Shown: positions 26,429 through 35,707 of the stretch, one piece after another
How positions within the stretch are numbered: the stretch's first letter is position 1
Layout: each line of letters opens with the position of its first letter
From: Flavobacterium orientale
GTDB lineage: Bacteria; Bacteroidota; Bacteroidia; Flavobacteriales; Flavobacteriaceae
Direction: 5' to 3'
Assembly (NCBI RefSeq): GCF_014638005.1
Contig: NZ_BMFG01000002.1
Coordinates: 420,533-484,532 of the forward strand
Length of the DNA stretch: 64,000 nucleotides
The notes under the pieces: model-generated
What the model was told of the DNA's origin: nothing
The model's database searches: none
The model's input: only the letters and a program-made list of their open reading frames with translations
Position numbers and translations under genes: made by a program

Positions 26429-27511
26429 ATGGAAAATAAAACAACTTTAAAAAACTGGTATAATAATTTAAATTTAGCCCATCCTTTAGTGATAGCCGGA
26501 CCTTGTAGTGCTGAAACAGAAGACCAAGTGATGCAAATTGCCAGAGAACTAAAAGATTCTGACGTGTCCATTTTTAGAGCCGGAATTTGGAAACCCAGAA
26601 CGCGTCCGGGAGGTTTTGAAGGGGTTGGAGCGATTGGTTTAAAATGGTTGCAAAAAGCAAAGGCCGAAACCGGACTTTTAATGGCGGTTGAGGTTGCCAA
26701 TGCCAATCATGTCAAATTAGCTTTAGAACATGATATTGATGTGCTTTGGATTGGAGCAAGAACAACAGTTAACCCTTTTGCAGTGCAAGAAATTGCAGAT
26801 GCTTTAAAAGGAACCGACAAAATTGTTTTATTAAAAAATCCGGTAAATCCCGATTTGTCTTTATGGATAGGCGGATTGGAACGTTTGTATAATGCCGGAA
26901 TTGAAAAATTGGGCGTAATTCACAGAGGGTTTTCTACCTACGAAAAAACCAAATACCGCAACAACCCGGAGTGGCAAATTGCAATCGATTTGCAAAATAA
27001 ATTTCCTGACTTACCTTTAATTTGTGACCCTTCACATATTACGGGTAACCGAGAAATGATATTTGAAGTTTCACAACAAGCTCTTGATTTGAATTATGAC
27101 GGACTGATAATTGAAACGCATATTGATCCTGAAAACGCATGGAGTGATGCCGCACAACAAGTGACTCCTACAAAATTAAAACAAATTTTTGTTGATTTAA
27201 AAGTAAGAAAGGAAACGGATGATGCCGATGATTTTACAAAACGAATGAATAAATTACGAACTCAAATTGATGAGTTTGATACTAAATTGCTTGAAATTTT
27301 AGGAAACAGAATGAAAGTAGCCGATCAAATTGGAACTTTAAAAAAAGAAAAAAATGTGGCTATTTTACAAAATAAACGTTGGCAAGAAATCCTCGATAAA
27401 ATGATAAATGATGGTAATCATAAAGGGTTGAGCGAAGAATTTATCATTCAACTTTTTAAAGCTATTCACCAAGAAAGTATTAATCATCAGGAGAAGATCA
27501 TAAACAATTAA
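26429..27511 (+). CDS. Bifunctional DAHP synthase / chorismate mutase
   Basis: Residues about 1-265 are a type Ibeta-like 3-deoxy-7-phosphoheptulonate synthase (VIAGPCSAE, FRAGIWKPRTRPG, CDPSHITGNR). Residues about 270-360 are an AroQ-type chorismate mutase (MNKLRTQIDEFDTKLLEIL). One protein therefore performs the first shikimate step and the branch step to prephenate. It starts 48 bases after pheA, so it shares the attenuator. In many relatives an aminotransferase and tyrA lie between these two genes; they are absent here. Confidence 0.93.
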   Translation: MENKTTLKNWYNNLNLAHPLVIAGPCSAETEDQVMQIARELKDSDVSIFRAGIWKPRTRPGGFEGVGAIGLKWLQKAKAETGLLMAVEVANANHVKLALEHDIDVLWIGARTTVNPFAVQEIADALKGTDKIVLLKNPVNPDLSLWIGGLERLYNAGIEKLGVIHRGFSTYEKTKYRNNPEWQIAIDLQNKFPDLPLICDPSHITGNREMIFEVSQQALDLNYDGLIIETHIDPENAWSDAAQQVTPTKLKQIFVDLKVRKETDDADDFTKRMNKLRTQIDEFDTKLLEILGNRMKVADQIGTLKKEKNVAILQNKRWQEILDKMINDGNHKGLSEEFIIQLFKAIHQESINHQEKIINN

Positions 27512-27590
27512 TTTGCAACTATTTTATTTTTTTGTGTAACGTAATATTTTTTTGTAATATCGCACCTTAATTAATAGAAAAAACATAACC

Positions 27591-28112
27591 ATGAAAAAAA
27601 TTATTTTTATTGCATTAATGTCTGTTAGTGCTATCGTTTCAGCTCAGGTTGATAAAATTTACAAACACAACGGAGAAACAGTAGATGGAAAAGTAATTAG
27701 ATTAGAGGAGTATACTGTTGTATTTAAGTACGATGGTGAAGACGCTGAAAATGTAATCGGAAAATATGCAATAGAAAAAATTGTATATGGTAAAAGCGGT
27801 AGAGTTGAAGAAGTTACAGAAAAAATTGTAGTGAATGGTGAAGCAGATTGGGAAAAAGTAGTGATTCTTGAAGAGAAATCATATATCGCGGGACTTAAAA
27901 AAGTAGATGAAATCAGAGGTAAAACAGGGTTAATCAATTACCACACTGGAAATACTGCTGATAAAAAAGCTGAGAAAAAATTAAAAATGGCTGCTGCAGC
28001 AATGGGTTGTCCTTTTATTTTACAAACTGCTGATAAAACTACAGTAGGGGCAAGTTCTAACTCTTTAGGAGGTTCACAAGCAATCAAAAAAGGTTTGGCT
28101 TACAAATACTAA
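27591..28112 (+). CDS. Small secreted protein, unknown function
   Basis: I do not recognise a named family. The 173-residue product has a signal peptide (MKKIIFIALMSVSAIVSAQ-V). A short beta-rich domain follows (KHNGETVDGKVIRLEEYTVVFKY, about residues 24-46), and further on a Lys/Ala-rich helix-like stretch (about 123-138). The N-terminal part resembles small domains found in Bacteroidota proteins that describe how a parameter is stored (GxVxxV...I.Y). It has its own terminator and lies between the aromatic genes and rsgA. Confidence 0.75.
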   Translation: MKKIIFIALMSVSAIVSAQVDKIYKHNGETVDGKVIRLEEYTVVFKYDGEDAENVIGKYAIEKIVYGKSGRVEEVTEKIVVNGEADWEKVVILEEKSYIAGLKKVDEIRGKTGLINYHTGNTADKKAEKKLKMAAAAMGCPFILQTADKTTVGASSNSLGGSQAIKKGLAYKY

Positions 28113-28135
28113 ATTTTGAAAAGATTTAAATATAG

Positions 28136-28164
28136 AAAAGTTGCCTAAATGGCAACTTTTTTTT
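28136..28164 (+). terminator. Terminator before rsgA
   Basis: A 10-bp perfect stem AAAAGTTGCC/GGCAACTTTT (28136-28145 with 28151-28160), a 5-nt loop and a T run. Confidence 0.88.
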
Positions 28165-28201
28165 GTTTTATAAATCTAAATTTTCTTATCAAGAATTATA
28201 A

Positions 28202-28209
28202 TATCTTTG
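28202..28209 (+). promoter_or_regulatory. -7 promoter element of rsgA
   Basis: TATCTTTG fits TAnnTTTG. The rsgA ATG follows only 4 bases later, so the mRNA is probably leaderless. Confidence 0.55.
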
Positions 28210-28213
28210 TGGC

Positions 28214-29182
28214 ATGACAGGAATTGTTTATAAATCTACAGGAAGCTGGTATACCGTTAAAGCAGATAATAATGAATTTTTTGATTGTAGAATCAAAGGG
28301 AAATTCCGCATGAAAGGAATAAAAAGCACCAATCCAATCGCGGTTGGTGATGTAGTTGATTTTGAAATAGATGAAACTTCAGATGCCATAACCGGATTGA
28401 TTCATAACATTCACGACAGAAAAAATTATATTGTCAGAAAGTCTGTGAATCTTTCTAAACAAACACATATTATTGCCTCGAATATTGATATTGTATTTTT
28501 AATCGTTACAATCAACAATCCAATTACAACTACCAGTTTTATTGATCGCTTTTTGGTAACAGCCGAAGCCTATCACATCAAAGCAGTTTTGCTTTTTAAT
28601 AAAATTGACACGTTTGATGAAGCAATGACCGATGATCAATTGTATTTGCAATACATCTACACTCAAATCGGTTATGACTGTTTGCGAGTTTCTGCTACAG
28701 AGGCTAAGGGTTTGAATGCATTAAAAGAAATGATGAAAGGGAAAGTTTGTATGTTTTCAGGTCACTCCGGTGTTGGAAAATCTACTTTGGTTAATGCGTT
28801 AGAGCCATCTTTAAATTTAAAAACCAAACAAATATCTGATCTACATCAACAAGGACAACACACTACCACTTTTGCGGAAATGTTTGACTTATCATTTGAT
28901 TCAAGAATTATTGATACTCCGGGAATCAGAGGTTTTGGAATCGTAGATATGGAGAAACCTGAAATTAAAGGTTATTTTCCTGAGTTTTTTGAATTGGAAG
29001 ATCAATGTAAATTTAACAATTGCTTACACAAAGACGAACCCAATTGTGCCATAAAAACAGCTTTAGAAAACGATAAAATTGCTTGGTCTCGTTACAAAAG
29101 TTACCTACAAATCCTAGAAGGAGACGAAGAGCAATACCGAAATGATATTTACGCAGATGGTAGAAATCAAGATTTAGATTAA
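28214..29182 (+). CDS. rsgA: Ribosome small-subunit-dependent GTPase A
   Basis: A circularly permuted GTPase that matures the 30S subunit, 322 residues. An N-terminal OB fold (about 1-70) is followed by the permuted G domain: LLFNKID (about 123-129), P-loop GHSGVGKST (about 184-192) and DTPGIRGFG. The C-terminal zinc knuckle is CKFNNCLHKDEPNC (about 268-281). The promoter lies so close that the transcript likely starts at the ATG. dtd follows 15 bases downstream. Confidence 0.95.
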   Translation: MTGIVYKSTGSWYTVKADNNEFFDCRIKGKFRMKGIKSTNPIAVGDVVDFEIDETSDAITGLIHNIHDRKNYIVRKSVNLSKQTHIIASNIDIVFLIVTINNPITTTSFIDRFLVTAEAYHIKAVLLFNKIDTFDEAMTDDQLYLQYIYTQIGYDCLRVSATEAKGLNALKEMMKGKVCMFSGHSGVGKSTLVNALEPSLNLKTKQISDLHQQGQHTTTFAEMFDLSFDSRIIDTPGIRGFGIVDMEKPEIKGYFPEFFELEDQCKFNNCLHKDEPNCAIKTALENDKIAWSRYKSYLQILEGDEEQYRNDIYADGRNQDLD

Positions 29183-29197
29183 TTCAATTAACTTAAA

Positions 29198-29650
29198 ATG
29201 AAAGCGGTAATCCAGAGAGTTTCTGAAGCTTCAGTAAAAATAGAAAATGAAATTGTAGCTTCAATTCAAAAAGGAGTTCTGGTTTTAGTTGGAATTGAAG
29301 ATAACGATTCTAAAGAAGATATTGAATGGCTTTCATCAAAAATAGTGAACCTTCGCATTTTTGAAGATGACAATAAGGTGATGAATTTGTCTTTAAAAGA
29401 CGTCAACGGAGAAATGATTGTTGTGAGTCAATTTACACTTCATGCTTCTACTAAAAAAGGCAATCGTCCATCTTATATCAAAGCAGCAAAACCTGAAGTT
29501 GCTGTTCCAATTTATAAAAACTTCATCAAACAAATTGAAATTGATTTAGGAAATAGCATACAAACCGGCCAATTTGGAGCAGATATGAAAGTGAGTTTAA
29601 CAAACGACGGTCCGGTGACGATAATATTTAACACAAAAATCAAAGAATAA
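29198..29650 (+). CDS. dtd: D-aminoacyl-tRNA deacylase
   Basis: It removes D-amino acids wrongly loaded on tRNA and guards against glycine mischarging of tRNA-Ala. The 150-residue length fits. Family motifs are MKAVIQRVSEASV at the start, SQFTLHASTKKGNRPSY (about residues 77-93) and the cross-subunit Gly-cisPro near TNDGPVTIIF (about 136-145). It is in an operon with rsgA. Confidence 0.96.
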   Translation: MKAVIQRVSEASVKIENEIVASIQKGVLVLVGIEDNDSKEDIEWLSSKIVNLRIFEDDNKVMNLSLKDVNGEMIVVSQFTLHASTKKGNRPSYIKAAKPEVAVPIYKNFIKQIEIDLGNSIQTGQFGADMKVSLTNDGPVTIIFNTKIKE

Positions 29651-29728
29651 AATTTTAGTATCATAAGAATTATTTTATATTTGGAAAACTTAATTTTTTC
29701 CAAAAAAAAAGTAAATTAATTGTTAATT

Positions 29729-29752
29729 TTTTAAATGAGTGATCATTTAAAA
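29729..29752. promoter_or_regulatory. Palindrome before the DUF3857 gene array
   Basis: A 10-bp perfect inverted repeat TTTTAAATGA/TCATTTAAAA with a 4-base spacer, 14 bases before the ATG at 29767. A TATATTTG -7 element lies upstream at 29676-29683, so this could be an RNA hairpin in the leader or an operator. It has no T run and is not a terminator. Confidence 0.4.
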
Positions 29753-29766
29753 TAGGCCATTATCTC

Positions 29767-31662
29767 ATGAAAAAAATCACCTACATTTTTATCTTTATTT
29801 TAGTATCTACAAATATAATTGCTCAAAATTTTTCAGAATTACTAATTTCAAAAGAGCTACGTGAAAATGCAAATGCATGTCTGCGTAATCAAGAAACTGA
29901 AATTATAATAAAATCCCGAAAATCCATGACTATAAAGTCAAAAAGAGTAGTAACCGTTTTTAACGAATACGGATTACAGCATATGGATTTATATGAAAAC
30001 CATGATAATGCCAGGAAAGTTATTTCAATCGAAGCTCAGATTTTAAATGCTCATGGAGGTGAAATAAAAAAATTCAAAAAGAAAGATTTTAGAGATCAAA
30101 GTGTTGCAGATGGAATTTCAGTATTCACTGACAATAGAGTTTTGTTTTTGGATTATACGCCAATAAATTATCCTTTTACTGTTGTTTTTACAAGTGAAGT
30201 AGAAACATCAAATACAGCTTTTATGCCTAGATGGGTACCTCAAGAAGGTTATTTTTTAAGTGTTGAAAAAAGTAAGATAAGTATAAATTACCCAACTGAT
30301 CTGGGATTCAAATATAAAACCGGAAATTTTGAAGAAAACAATGTTATAAAAAAAGAGGAATCCGGATTTATTTCTTTTGAAATTGAAAATCTTTTAGCAT
30401 TAAGAACAGAAGAATATGCTCCGAGTATTATTAAATTCACACCTTTTGTAATGTTTGGATTAGATAAATTTCATTTAGAAGGAGTTGACGGTGAAGCAGA
30501 AAATTGGACAAAGTTTAGTGAATGGTATTATCAAAATTTGTTGAAAGGTACAGATGAATTACCAGGAGAAACGAAGTCAAAAATAAAAGCTTATGTTGGT
30601 GATGAGAAGGATCAAATGAAGATTGCTCAGAAAGTTTTTGAATATGTGCAAAGTAAAACACGTTATGTTAGTATACAATTAGGTATAGGAGGTTGGAAGC
30701 CAATGTTAGCAAAGGATGTAGATCGACTTGGTTATGGTGATTGTAAAGCATTATCAAATTACACTCGTGCATTGCTTGATGTGGTTGGCGTTACTTCTTA
30801 TTTTACCATTATTTATGGTGATAGACAACAACGAGATATTGATCCGGACTTTGTTTCAATGCAAGGAAATCATGCAGTGCTATGTATTCCATATGGAAAT
30901 GAACTAAAATGGATGGAATGTACCAGTCAAATAGCACCATTTGATTTTCAAGCTAATTTCACGGATGATAGAAATGCATTACTTATTAAGCCGGACGGTG
31001 GCGGCATTGCCAAAACAAAAATATATTCAGAAAACGACAATTCACAATTTACTGTTGGAAATTACTCCCTTTCTCAAAATGGCTCCCTTTCAGGTGAAGT
31101 TGCTATCAAATCTCGTGGAACACAATATGATAGAAAATATAATTTAGAAAGAAGCTCAAAAGATGATTTAGACAAACATTATAAATCATATTTTGGTACA
31201 ATTAATAATTTGAAGTGGAAAAATCCGGTTTTTGAAAATGATAAAAACACCGTTGAATTCACTGAAAAAATACAATTGGAGGCGGAAAATTATGCAACAA
31301 AAAGCGGTCAAAGAATATTATTTGCATTAAATGCTTATAATCAATATACGTCTTTGCCAAAACGATATAGAAATAGAAATACACCATTCGAAATCTCCAG
31401 AGGATTTTATGATTTTGATGATATTACAGTTGACTTGCCTGAAGGATTTTCAATTGAATTTATACCAAGTTCATTTGAACTAAAAGAAAAATTCGGACAT
31501 TATAAAACTGAAGTTAGTTTAGTAGATAAAAAAATTACTTACAAACGTTCTTTTACAATATATAAAGGAAGTTATACAAAAGCTGAGTATGAAGATTACC
31601 GAAAATTTATTGAACAGATTGCCAAAAATGATAATGCTAAAGTAGTATTAATAAATAACTAA
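29767..31662 (+). CDS. DUF3857 / transglutaminase-like exported protein, active-site Cys present
   Basis: A 631-residue protein with a signal peptide (ending near NIIAQ-NF), an N-terminal DUF3857 beta domain (about 40-220), and a transglutaminase-like papain-fold domain (about 260-400). The catalytic Cys is C326 in GYGDCKALSNYTRALL, the His is in GNHAVLCIPY, and an acid is in MECTSQ. A beta-rich C-terminal DUF3858-like part follows. It starts a five-gene tandem array and is the only one with an intact Cys. The substrate is unknown; periplasmic or surface action is inferred. Confidence 0.85.
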   Translation: MKKITYIFIFILVSTNIIAQNFSELLISKELRENANACLRNQETEIIIKSRKSMTIKSKRVVTVFNEYGLQHMDLYENHDNARKVISIEAQILNAHGGEIKKFKKKDFRDQSVADGISVFTDNRVLFLDYTPINYPFTVVFTSEVETSNTAFMPRWVPQEGYFLSVEKSKISINYPTDLGFKYKTGNFEENNVIKKEESGFISFEIENLLALRTEEYAPSIIKFTPFVMFGLDKFHLEGVDGEAENWTKFSEWYYQNLLKGTDELPGETKSKIKAYVGDEKDQMKIAQKVFEYVQSKTRYVSIQLGIGGWKPMLAKDVDRLGYGDCKALSNYTRALLDVVGVTSYFTIIYGDRQQRDIDPDFVSMQGNHAVLCIPYGNELKWMECTSQIAPFDFQANFTDDRNALLIKPDGGGIAKTKIYSENDNSQFTVGNYSLSQNGSLSGEVAIKSRGTQYDRKYNLERSSKDDLDKHYKSYFGTINNLKWKNPVFENDKNTVEFTEKIQLEAENYATKSGQRILFALNAYNQYTSLPKRYRNRNTPFEISRGFYDFDDITVDLPEGFSIEFIPSSFELKEKFGHYKTEVSLVDKKITYKRSFTIYKGSYTKAEYEDYRKFIEQIAKNDNAKVVLINN

Positions 31663-31669
31663 AAACAAT

Positions 31670-33688
31670 ATGAAATTTTTTAAACAAATTAGTGTAGTTT
31701 GTCTCTTTATTTTGATAACATTTTCAGGATACAGCCAAACGTATGATTTAGGAAAAGTAACCGTTAAAGAATTGGAAGAAAAAGAGCATCCAACAGAAAA
31801 AGACGCAGAAGCAGCTGTACTCTTTGATATCGGGAAAACTTATTTTGATTATGACACCAACAAGGGGTTTTTAATGATAACAGAAGTTACAACTAAAATA
31901 AAAATCTACAAAAAAGAGGGTTACTCTTATGGTGATGTTGAGATTCCTATTTATGTAGGAGATAGTGAAAAAGAAAATGTGAACTTTTCTAAAGCCTTTA
32001 CCTATAATTTAGAAAATGGTAAAATTGAAAAAACTAAATTAAAGAGTGACGGTGAATTTACCGAAAAGACTAATAAATATTGGAACAAAGTAAAGATTTC
32101 TATGCCCAATGTAAAAGAAGGTTCAATTATAGAATATAAATATGTACTTACATCTCCTTTCTTTTCAAACTTACCGGAATGGTATTTTCAAAAAGGAATA
32201 CCTGTAAATTATTCAAAATTTGAAACCATTATACCAGAATATTATGTCTATAATCCCAGATTAAAGGGATATTCAATGCCCATTGTTTCAAAGACAAGTA
32301 AGTCAAAAACTATTAATTATACTGAGAAAACTTCAAGGTCAGGTACAGATCCAAGACCCTCAAATTTTTCTAATGAGCAGATGTCTTATAATGAGGCTGT
32401 AACCACGTATATAGCTGAAAACCTGTGGTCAATGAAGTCAGAATCTTTTGTTGGAAATATTAATAATTACAGGTCAGGTGTCAACCATGAATTAACAGTG
32501 CTAAAATTCCCAAATTCACCAATCAAAAGTTTTTCAAGCACATGGGAAGATGTGACAAAAACAATTTATGATAGCTCAAATTTTGGTGATGAAGTTAAAA
32601 AAACAGGTTATTTTGAAAAAGATATTGATGTTGTTTTGCAAGGAAAAAATACAACAGATGAAAAAGTCGCGGCCATTTTAGACTATGTTAAGAAACAAGT
32701 AAAATGGAATGATTTTACTGGGGTTTATTGTAGTGATGGTGTTAGAACAGCCTATAAAAATAAAACCGGTAATGTAGCCGAAATTAATTTAATGCTGACG
32801 GCAATGTTGCGTTATGCCGGATTAGAAGCAAATCCTGTTTTGGTGAGTACTCGCTCAAATGGGATACCATTATTTCCTTCAAGATCTGCTTTTAACTATG
32901 TTATCGCCGCAGTTGAATTTCAAGACGGATTTGTTTTGCTTGATGCAACAGATGCTAACAGTAACATAAACATATTACCAACAAGAGTGCTGAATTGGGA
33001 AGGAAGATTAATTAGAAAAGACGGCACCTCAACTTTTGCTCGTTTAATTCCACCATTTGTTTCAAAAGAAAGTACTTTAGGGTTAGTAACAATTGAACCT
33101 GACGGAGTTGTAAACGGAAAAATTAGAGCAACACACTTTGATTATAATGCCTATCAGTTCAGAAACAGATATTTGAATTTATCAAAAGAGAGTTATTTGG
33201 AATCATTAGAAAAGAAATATACAAATATTGAAATTGATGATTATGTTTTAAATAACGATAAAGATTTATACAAACCTGTGATTGAAGAATATAGTTTTAA
33301 ACATAATGGACTAACAGAGATCATTGGAGATAAAATGTATATTTCTCCGTTATTATATTATGCGATGTCAGAAAACCCTTTTAAATTAGAGAAAAGAGAT
33401 TATCCTATTGATTTTGTTTATCCGGCAGAAGATAAATATACTCTTACACTAAATATACCGGAAGGATATGTCGTGGAGTCTTTACCTAAACCACAAGTAT
33501 TTGCCTTAAATAATAATCAATTGACATATAATTTTTCTATTCAAGCAACCGGATCAAAAATTCAACTTAATGCGGTTTTAAATATCAACCAATCATTTAT
33601 TACTCCAAATCATTATGAAGAAATAAAGAATTTCTTTAAAAATGTAGTTGAAAATCAATCAGATAAAATTGTATTGAAAAAATCATAA
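31670..33688 (+). CDS. DUF3857 / pseudo-transglutaminase paralogue 2
   Basis: A 672-residue exported protein (signal ending near GYSQ-TY) with DUF3857 and a transglutaminase-like fold. At the site of the catalytic Cys it has Val (V369 in TGNVAEINLMLTAML), and Tyr replaces the active His (FNYVIAAV), although LLDATD keeps the acid. It is therefore probably not a transglutaminase. Its C-terminal half is almost identical in DNA to the next gene (32930-33688 against about 34950-35704), while the N-terminal halves differ much more. It starts 7 bases after the previous stop. Confidence 0.85.
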   Translation: MKFFKQISVVCLFILITFSGYSQTYDLGKVTVKELEEKEHPTEKDAEAAVLFDIGKTYFDYDTNKGFLMITEVTTKIKIYKKEGYSYGDVEIPIYVGDSEKENVNFSKAFTYNLENGKIEKTKLKSDGEFTEKTNKYWNKVKISMPNVKEGSIIEYKYVLTSPFFSNLPEWYFQKGIPVNYSKFETIIPEYYVYNPRLKGYSMPIVSKTSKSKTINYTEKTSRSGTDPRPSNFSNEQMSYNEAVTTYIAENLWSMKSESFVGNINNYRSGVNHELTVLKFPNSPIKSFSSTWEDVTKTIYDSSNFGDEVKKTGYFEKDIDVVLQGKNTTDEKVAAILDYVKKQVKWNDFTGVYCSDGVRTAYKNKTGNVAEINLMLTAMLRYAGLEANPVLVSTRSNGIPLFPSRSAFNYVIAAVEFQDGFVLLDATDANSNINILPTRVLNWEGRLIRKDGTSTFARLIPPFVSKESTLGLVTIEPDGVVNGKIRATHFDYNAYQFRNRYLNLSKESYLESLEKKYTNIEIDDYVLNNDKDLYKPVIEEYSFKHNGLTEIIGDKMYISPLLYYAMSENPFKLEKRDYPIDFVYPAEDKYTLTLNIPEGYVVESLPKPQVFALNNNQLTYNFSIQATGSKIQLNAVLNINQSFITPNHYEEIKNFFKNVVENQSDKIVLKKS

Positions 33689-33691
33689 TTT

Positions 33692-35704
33692 ATGAGAAAT
33701 ACTGCCATAGTTTTATTTTTTTTGATTTGTAATACAGTTAGTAAGGCCCAAAATTTTGATTTAGGAAAAGTAACCGTTAAAGAATTGGAAGAAAAAGAAC
33801 ATCCCACCGAAAAAGATGCAGAAGCTGCTGTATTGTTTAACATTGGGAAGACATTTTTTGAGTATTCAGGTGATAATGGGTTTCAGATAGTAACAGAAGT
33901 AATTACCAAAATAAAAATATATAAAAAGGAGGGATATGAATATGCAAATTATTCTGAAAACTATTATGTGGGAGGGAATGGTCAAGAAAAAGTTTTTTTT
34001 TCAAAAGCCACTACATATAACTTAGTGAATGGAAAGATTGAAAAAACAAAGTTAGATAATCAAGGAGAGTTTATTGAAAAAACAAATAAATTTTGGTCAA
34101 CAAAAAAGATAACAATGCCCAATGTAAGAGAAGGTTCTATCATTGAATTCAAAGTTCGTATTACTTCGCCTTATATTTCTAATTTTCGGGAGTGGGAATT
34201 TCAAAGTGGAATTCCGGTAAATTTTTCAGAATATACCACATATATCCCTGAATACTTTGTTTACAATAGCCATTTCAAAGGTTTTTTAATACCAACAGTA
34301 ACTAAAGATTATAAAACTAGAAATATCTCATACACCTACACAGAAGATGTTATTCCTGGAATGAATACATCTATGCCTGAAAGAATCAAAACAAATATTG
34401 AGTTTAGAGAAGATATGGTAAAATATTCATTAACTAATGTCAAACCTTTAAAAAGAGAGGCTTTTGTTAATAATCTAGATAATTACCGAGCATCAATAGT
34501 ACATGAAATTGCGGGAACTAGATTTCCGAACAAGCCATATGTAAATTTTTCTACAGATTGGGAAAGTGTAACTCAAAACATTTATAAAGATGAAAGCTTT
34601 GGTGATGAATTAAAAAAAACAGGCTATTTTGAAAATGATATAGATGCCGTTTTACAAGGTATAAATACTGACCTTGAAAAAGTAGCAGCAATATTAAATT
34701 TTATTAAGAAACAAGTAAAATGGAATGATTTTAATGGGGTTTATTGTAGAGATGGTGTTAAAACAGCCTACAAAAATAAAACCGGTAATGTAGCCGAAAT
34801 TAATTTAATGCTAACAGCTATGTTGCGTTATGCCGGATTAGAAGCAAATCCCGTTTTGGTAAGTACTCGTTCAAACGGGATACCATTATTTCCCTCATTA
34901 TCGGCTTTTAATTACGTTATCGCCGCAGTTGAATTTCAAGACGGATTTGTTTTGCTTGATGCAACAGATGCTAACAGTAACATAAACATATTACCAACAA
35001 GAGTGCTGAATTGGGAAGGAAGATTAATTAGAAAAGACGGCACCTCAACTTTTGCTCGTTTAATTCCACCATTTGTTTCAAAGGAAAGTACTTTAGGGTT
35101 AGTAACAATTGAACCTGACGGAGTTGTAAACGGAAAAATTAGAGCAACACACTTTGATTATAATGCCTATCAGTTCAGAAACAGATATTTGAATTTATCA
35201 AAAGAGAGTTATTTGGAATCATTAGAAAAGAAATATACAAATATTGAAATTGATGATTATGTTTTAAATAACGATAAAGATTTATACAAACCTGTGATTG
35301 AAGAATATAGTTTTAAACATAATGGACTAACAGAAATCATTGGAGATAAAATGTATATTTCTCCGTTATTATATTATGTGATATCAGAAAACCCTTTTAA
35401 ATTAGAGAAAAGAGATTATCCTATTGATTTTGTTTATCCGGCAGAAGATAAATATATCATTACACTAAACATACCGGAAGGATATGTTGTGGAGTCTTTA
35501 CCTAAACCACAAGTATTTGCCTTAAATAATAATCAATTGACATATAATTTTTCTATTCAAGCAACCGGATCAAAAATTCAACTTAATGTGGTTTTAAATA
35601 TCAATCAATCATTTATTACTCCAAATCATTATGAAGAAATAACTAATTTCTTTAAAAATGTAGTTGAAAATCAATCAGATAAAATTGTATTGAAAAAATC
35701 ATAA
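33692..35704 (+). CDS. DUF3857 / pseudo-transglutaminase paralogue 3
   Basis: A 670-residue exported protein (signal ending near SKAQ-NF). It shares an almost identical C-terminal half with paralogue 2 (about six residue differences over roughly 310), but its signal peptide and first 40 bases resemble paralogue 4 (MRN-AIVLF, TVSKAQN). It is therefore a mosaic. The catalytic Cys is replaced by V367 and the His by Tyr. It starts 3 bases after the previous stop, and transcription with its neighbours is assumed. Confidence 0.85.
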   Translation: MRNTAIVLFFLICNTVSKAQNFDLGKVTVKELEEKEHPTEKDAEAAVLFNIGKTFFEYSGDNGFQIVTEVITKIKIYKKEGYEYANYSENYYVGGNGQEKVFFSKATTYNLVNGKIEKTKLDNQGEFIEKTNKFWSTKKITMPNVREGSIIEFKVRITSPYISNFREWEFQSGIPVNFSEYTTYIPEYFVYNSHFKGFLIPTVTKDYKTRNISYTYTEDVIPGMNTSMPERIKTNIEFREDMVKYSLTNVKPLKREAFVNNLDNYRASIVHEIAGTRFPNKPYVNFSTDWESVTQNIYKDESFGDELKKTGYFENDIDAVLQGINTDLEKVAAILNFIKKQVKWNDFNGVYCRDGVKTAYKNKTGNVAEINLMLTAMLRYAGLEANPVLVSTRSNGIPLFPSLSAFNYVIAAVEFQDGFVLLDATDANSNINILPTRVLNWEGRLIRKDGTSTFARLIPPFVSKESTLGLVTIEPDGVVNGKIRATHFDYNAYQFRNRYLNLSKESYLESLEKKYTNIEIDDYVLNNDKDLYKPVIEEYSFKHNGLTEIIGDKMYISPLLYYVISENPFKLEKRDYPIDFVYPAEDKYIITLNIPEGYVVESLPKPQVFALNNNQLTYNFSIQATGSKIQLNVVLNINQSFITPNHYEEITNFFKNVVENQSDKIVLKKS

Positions 35705-35707
35705 TTT

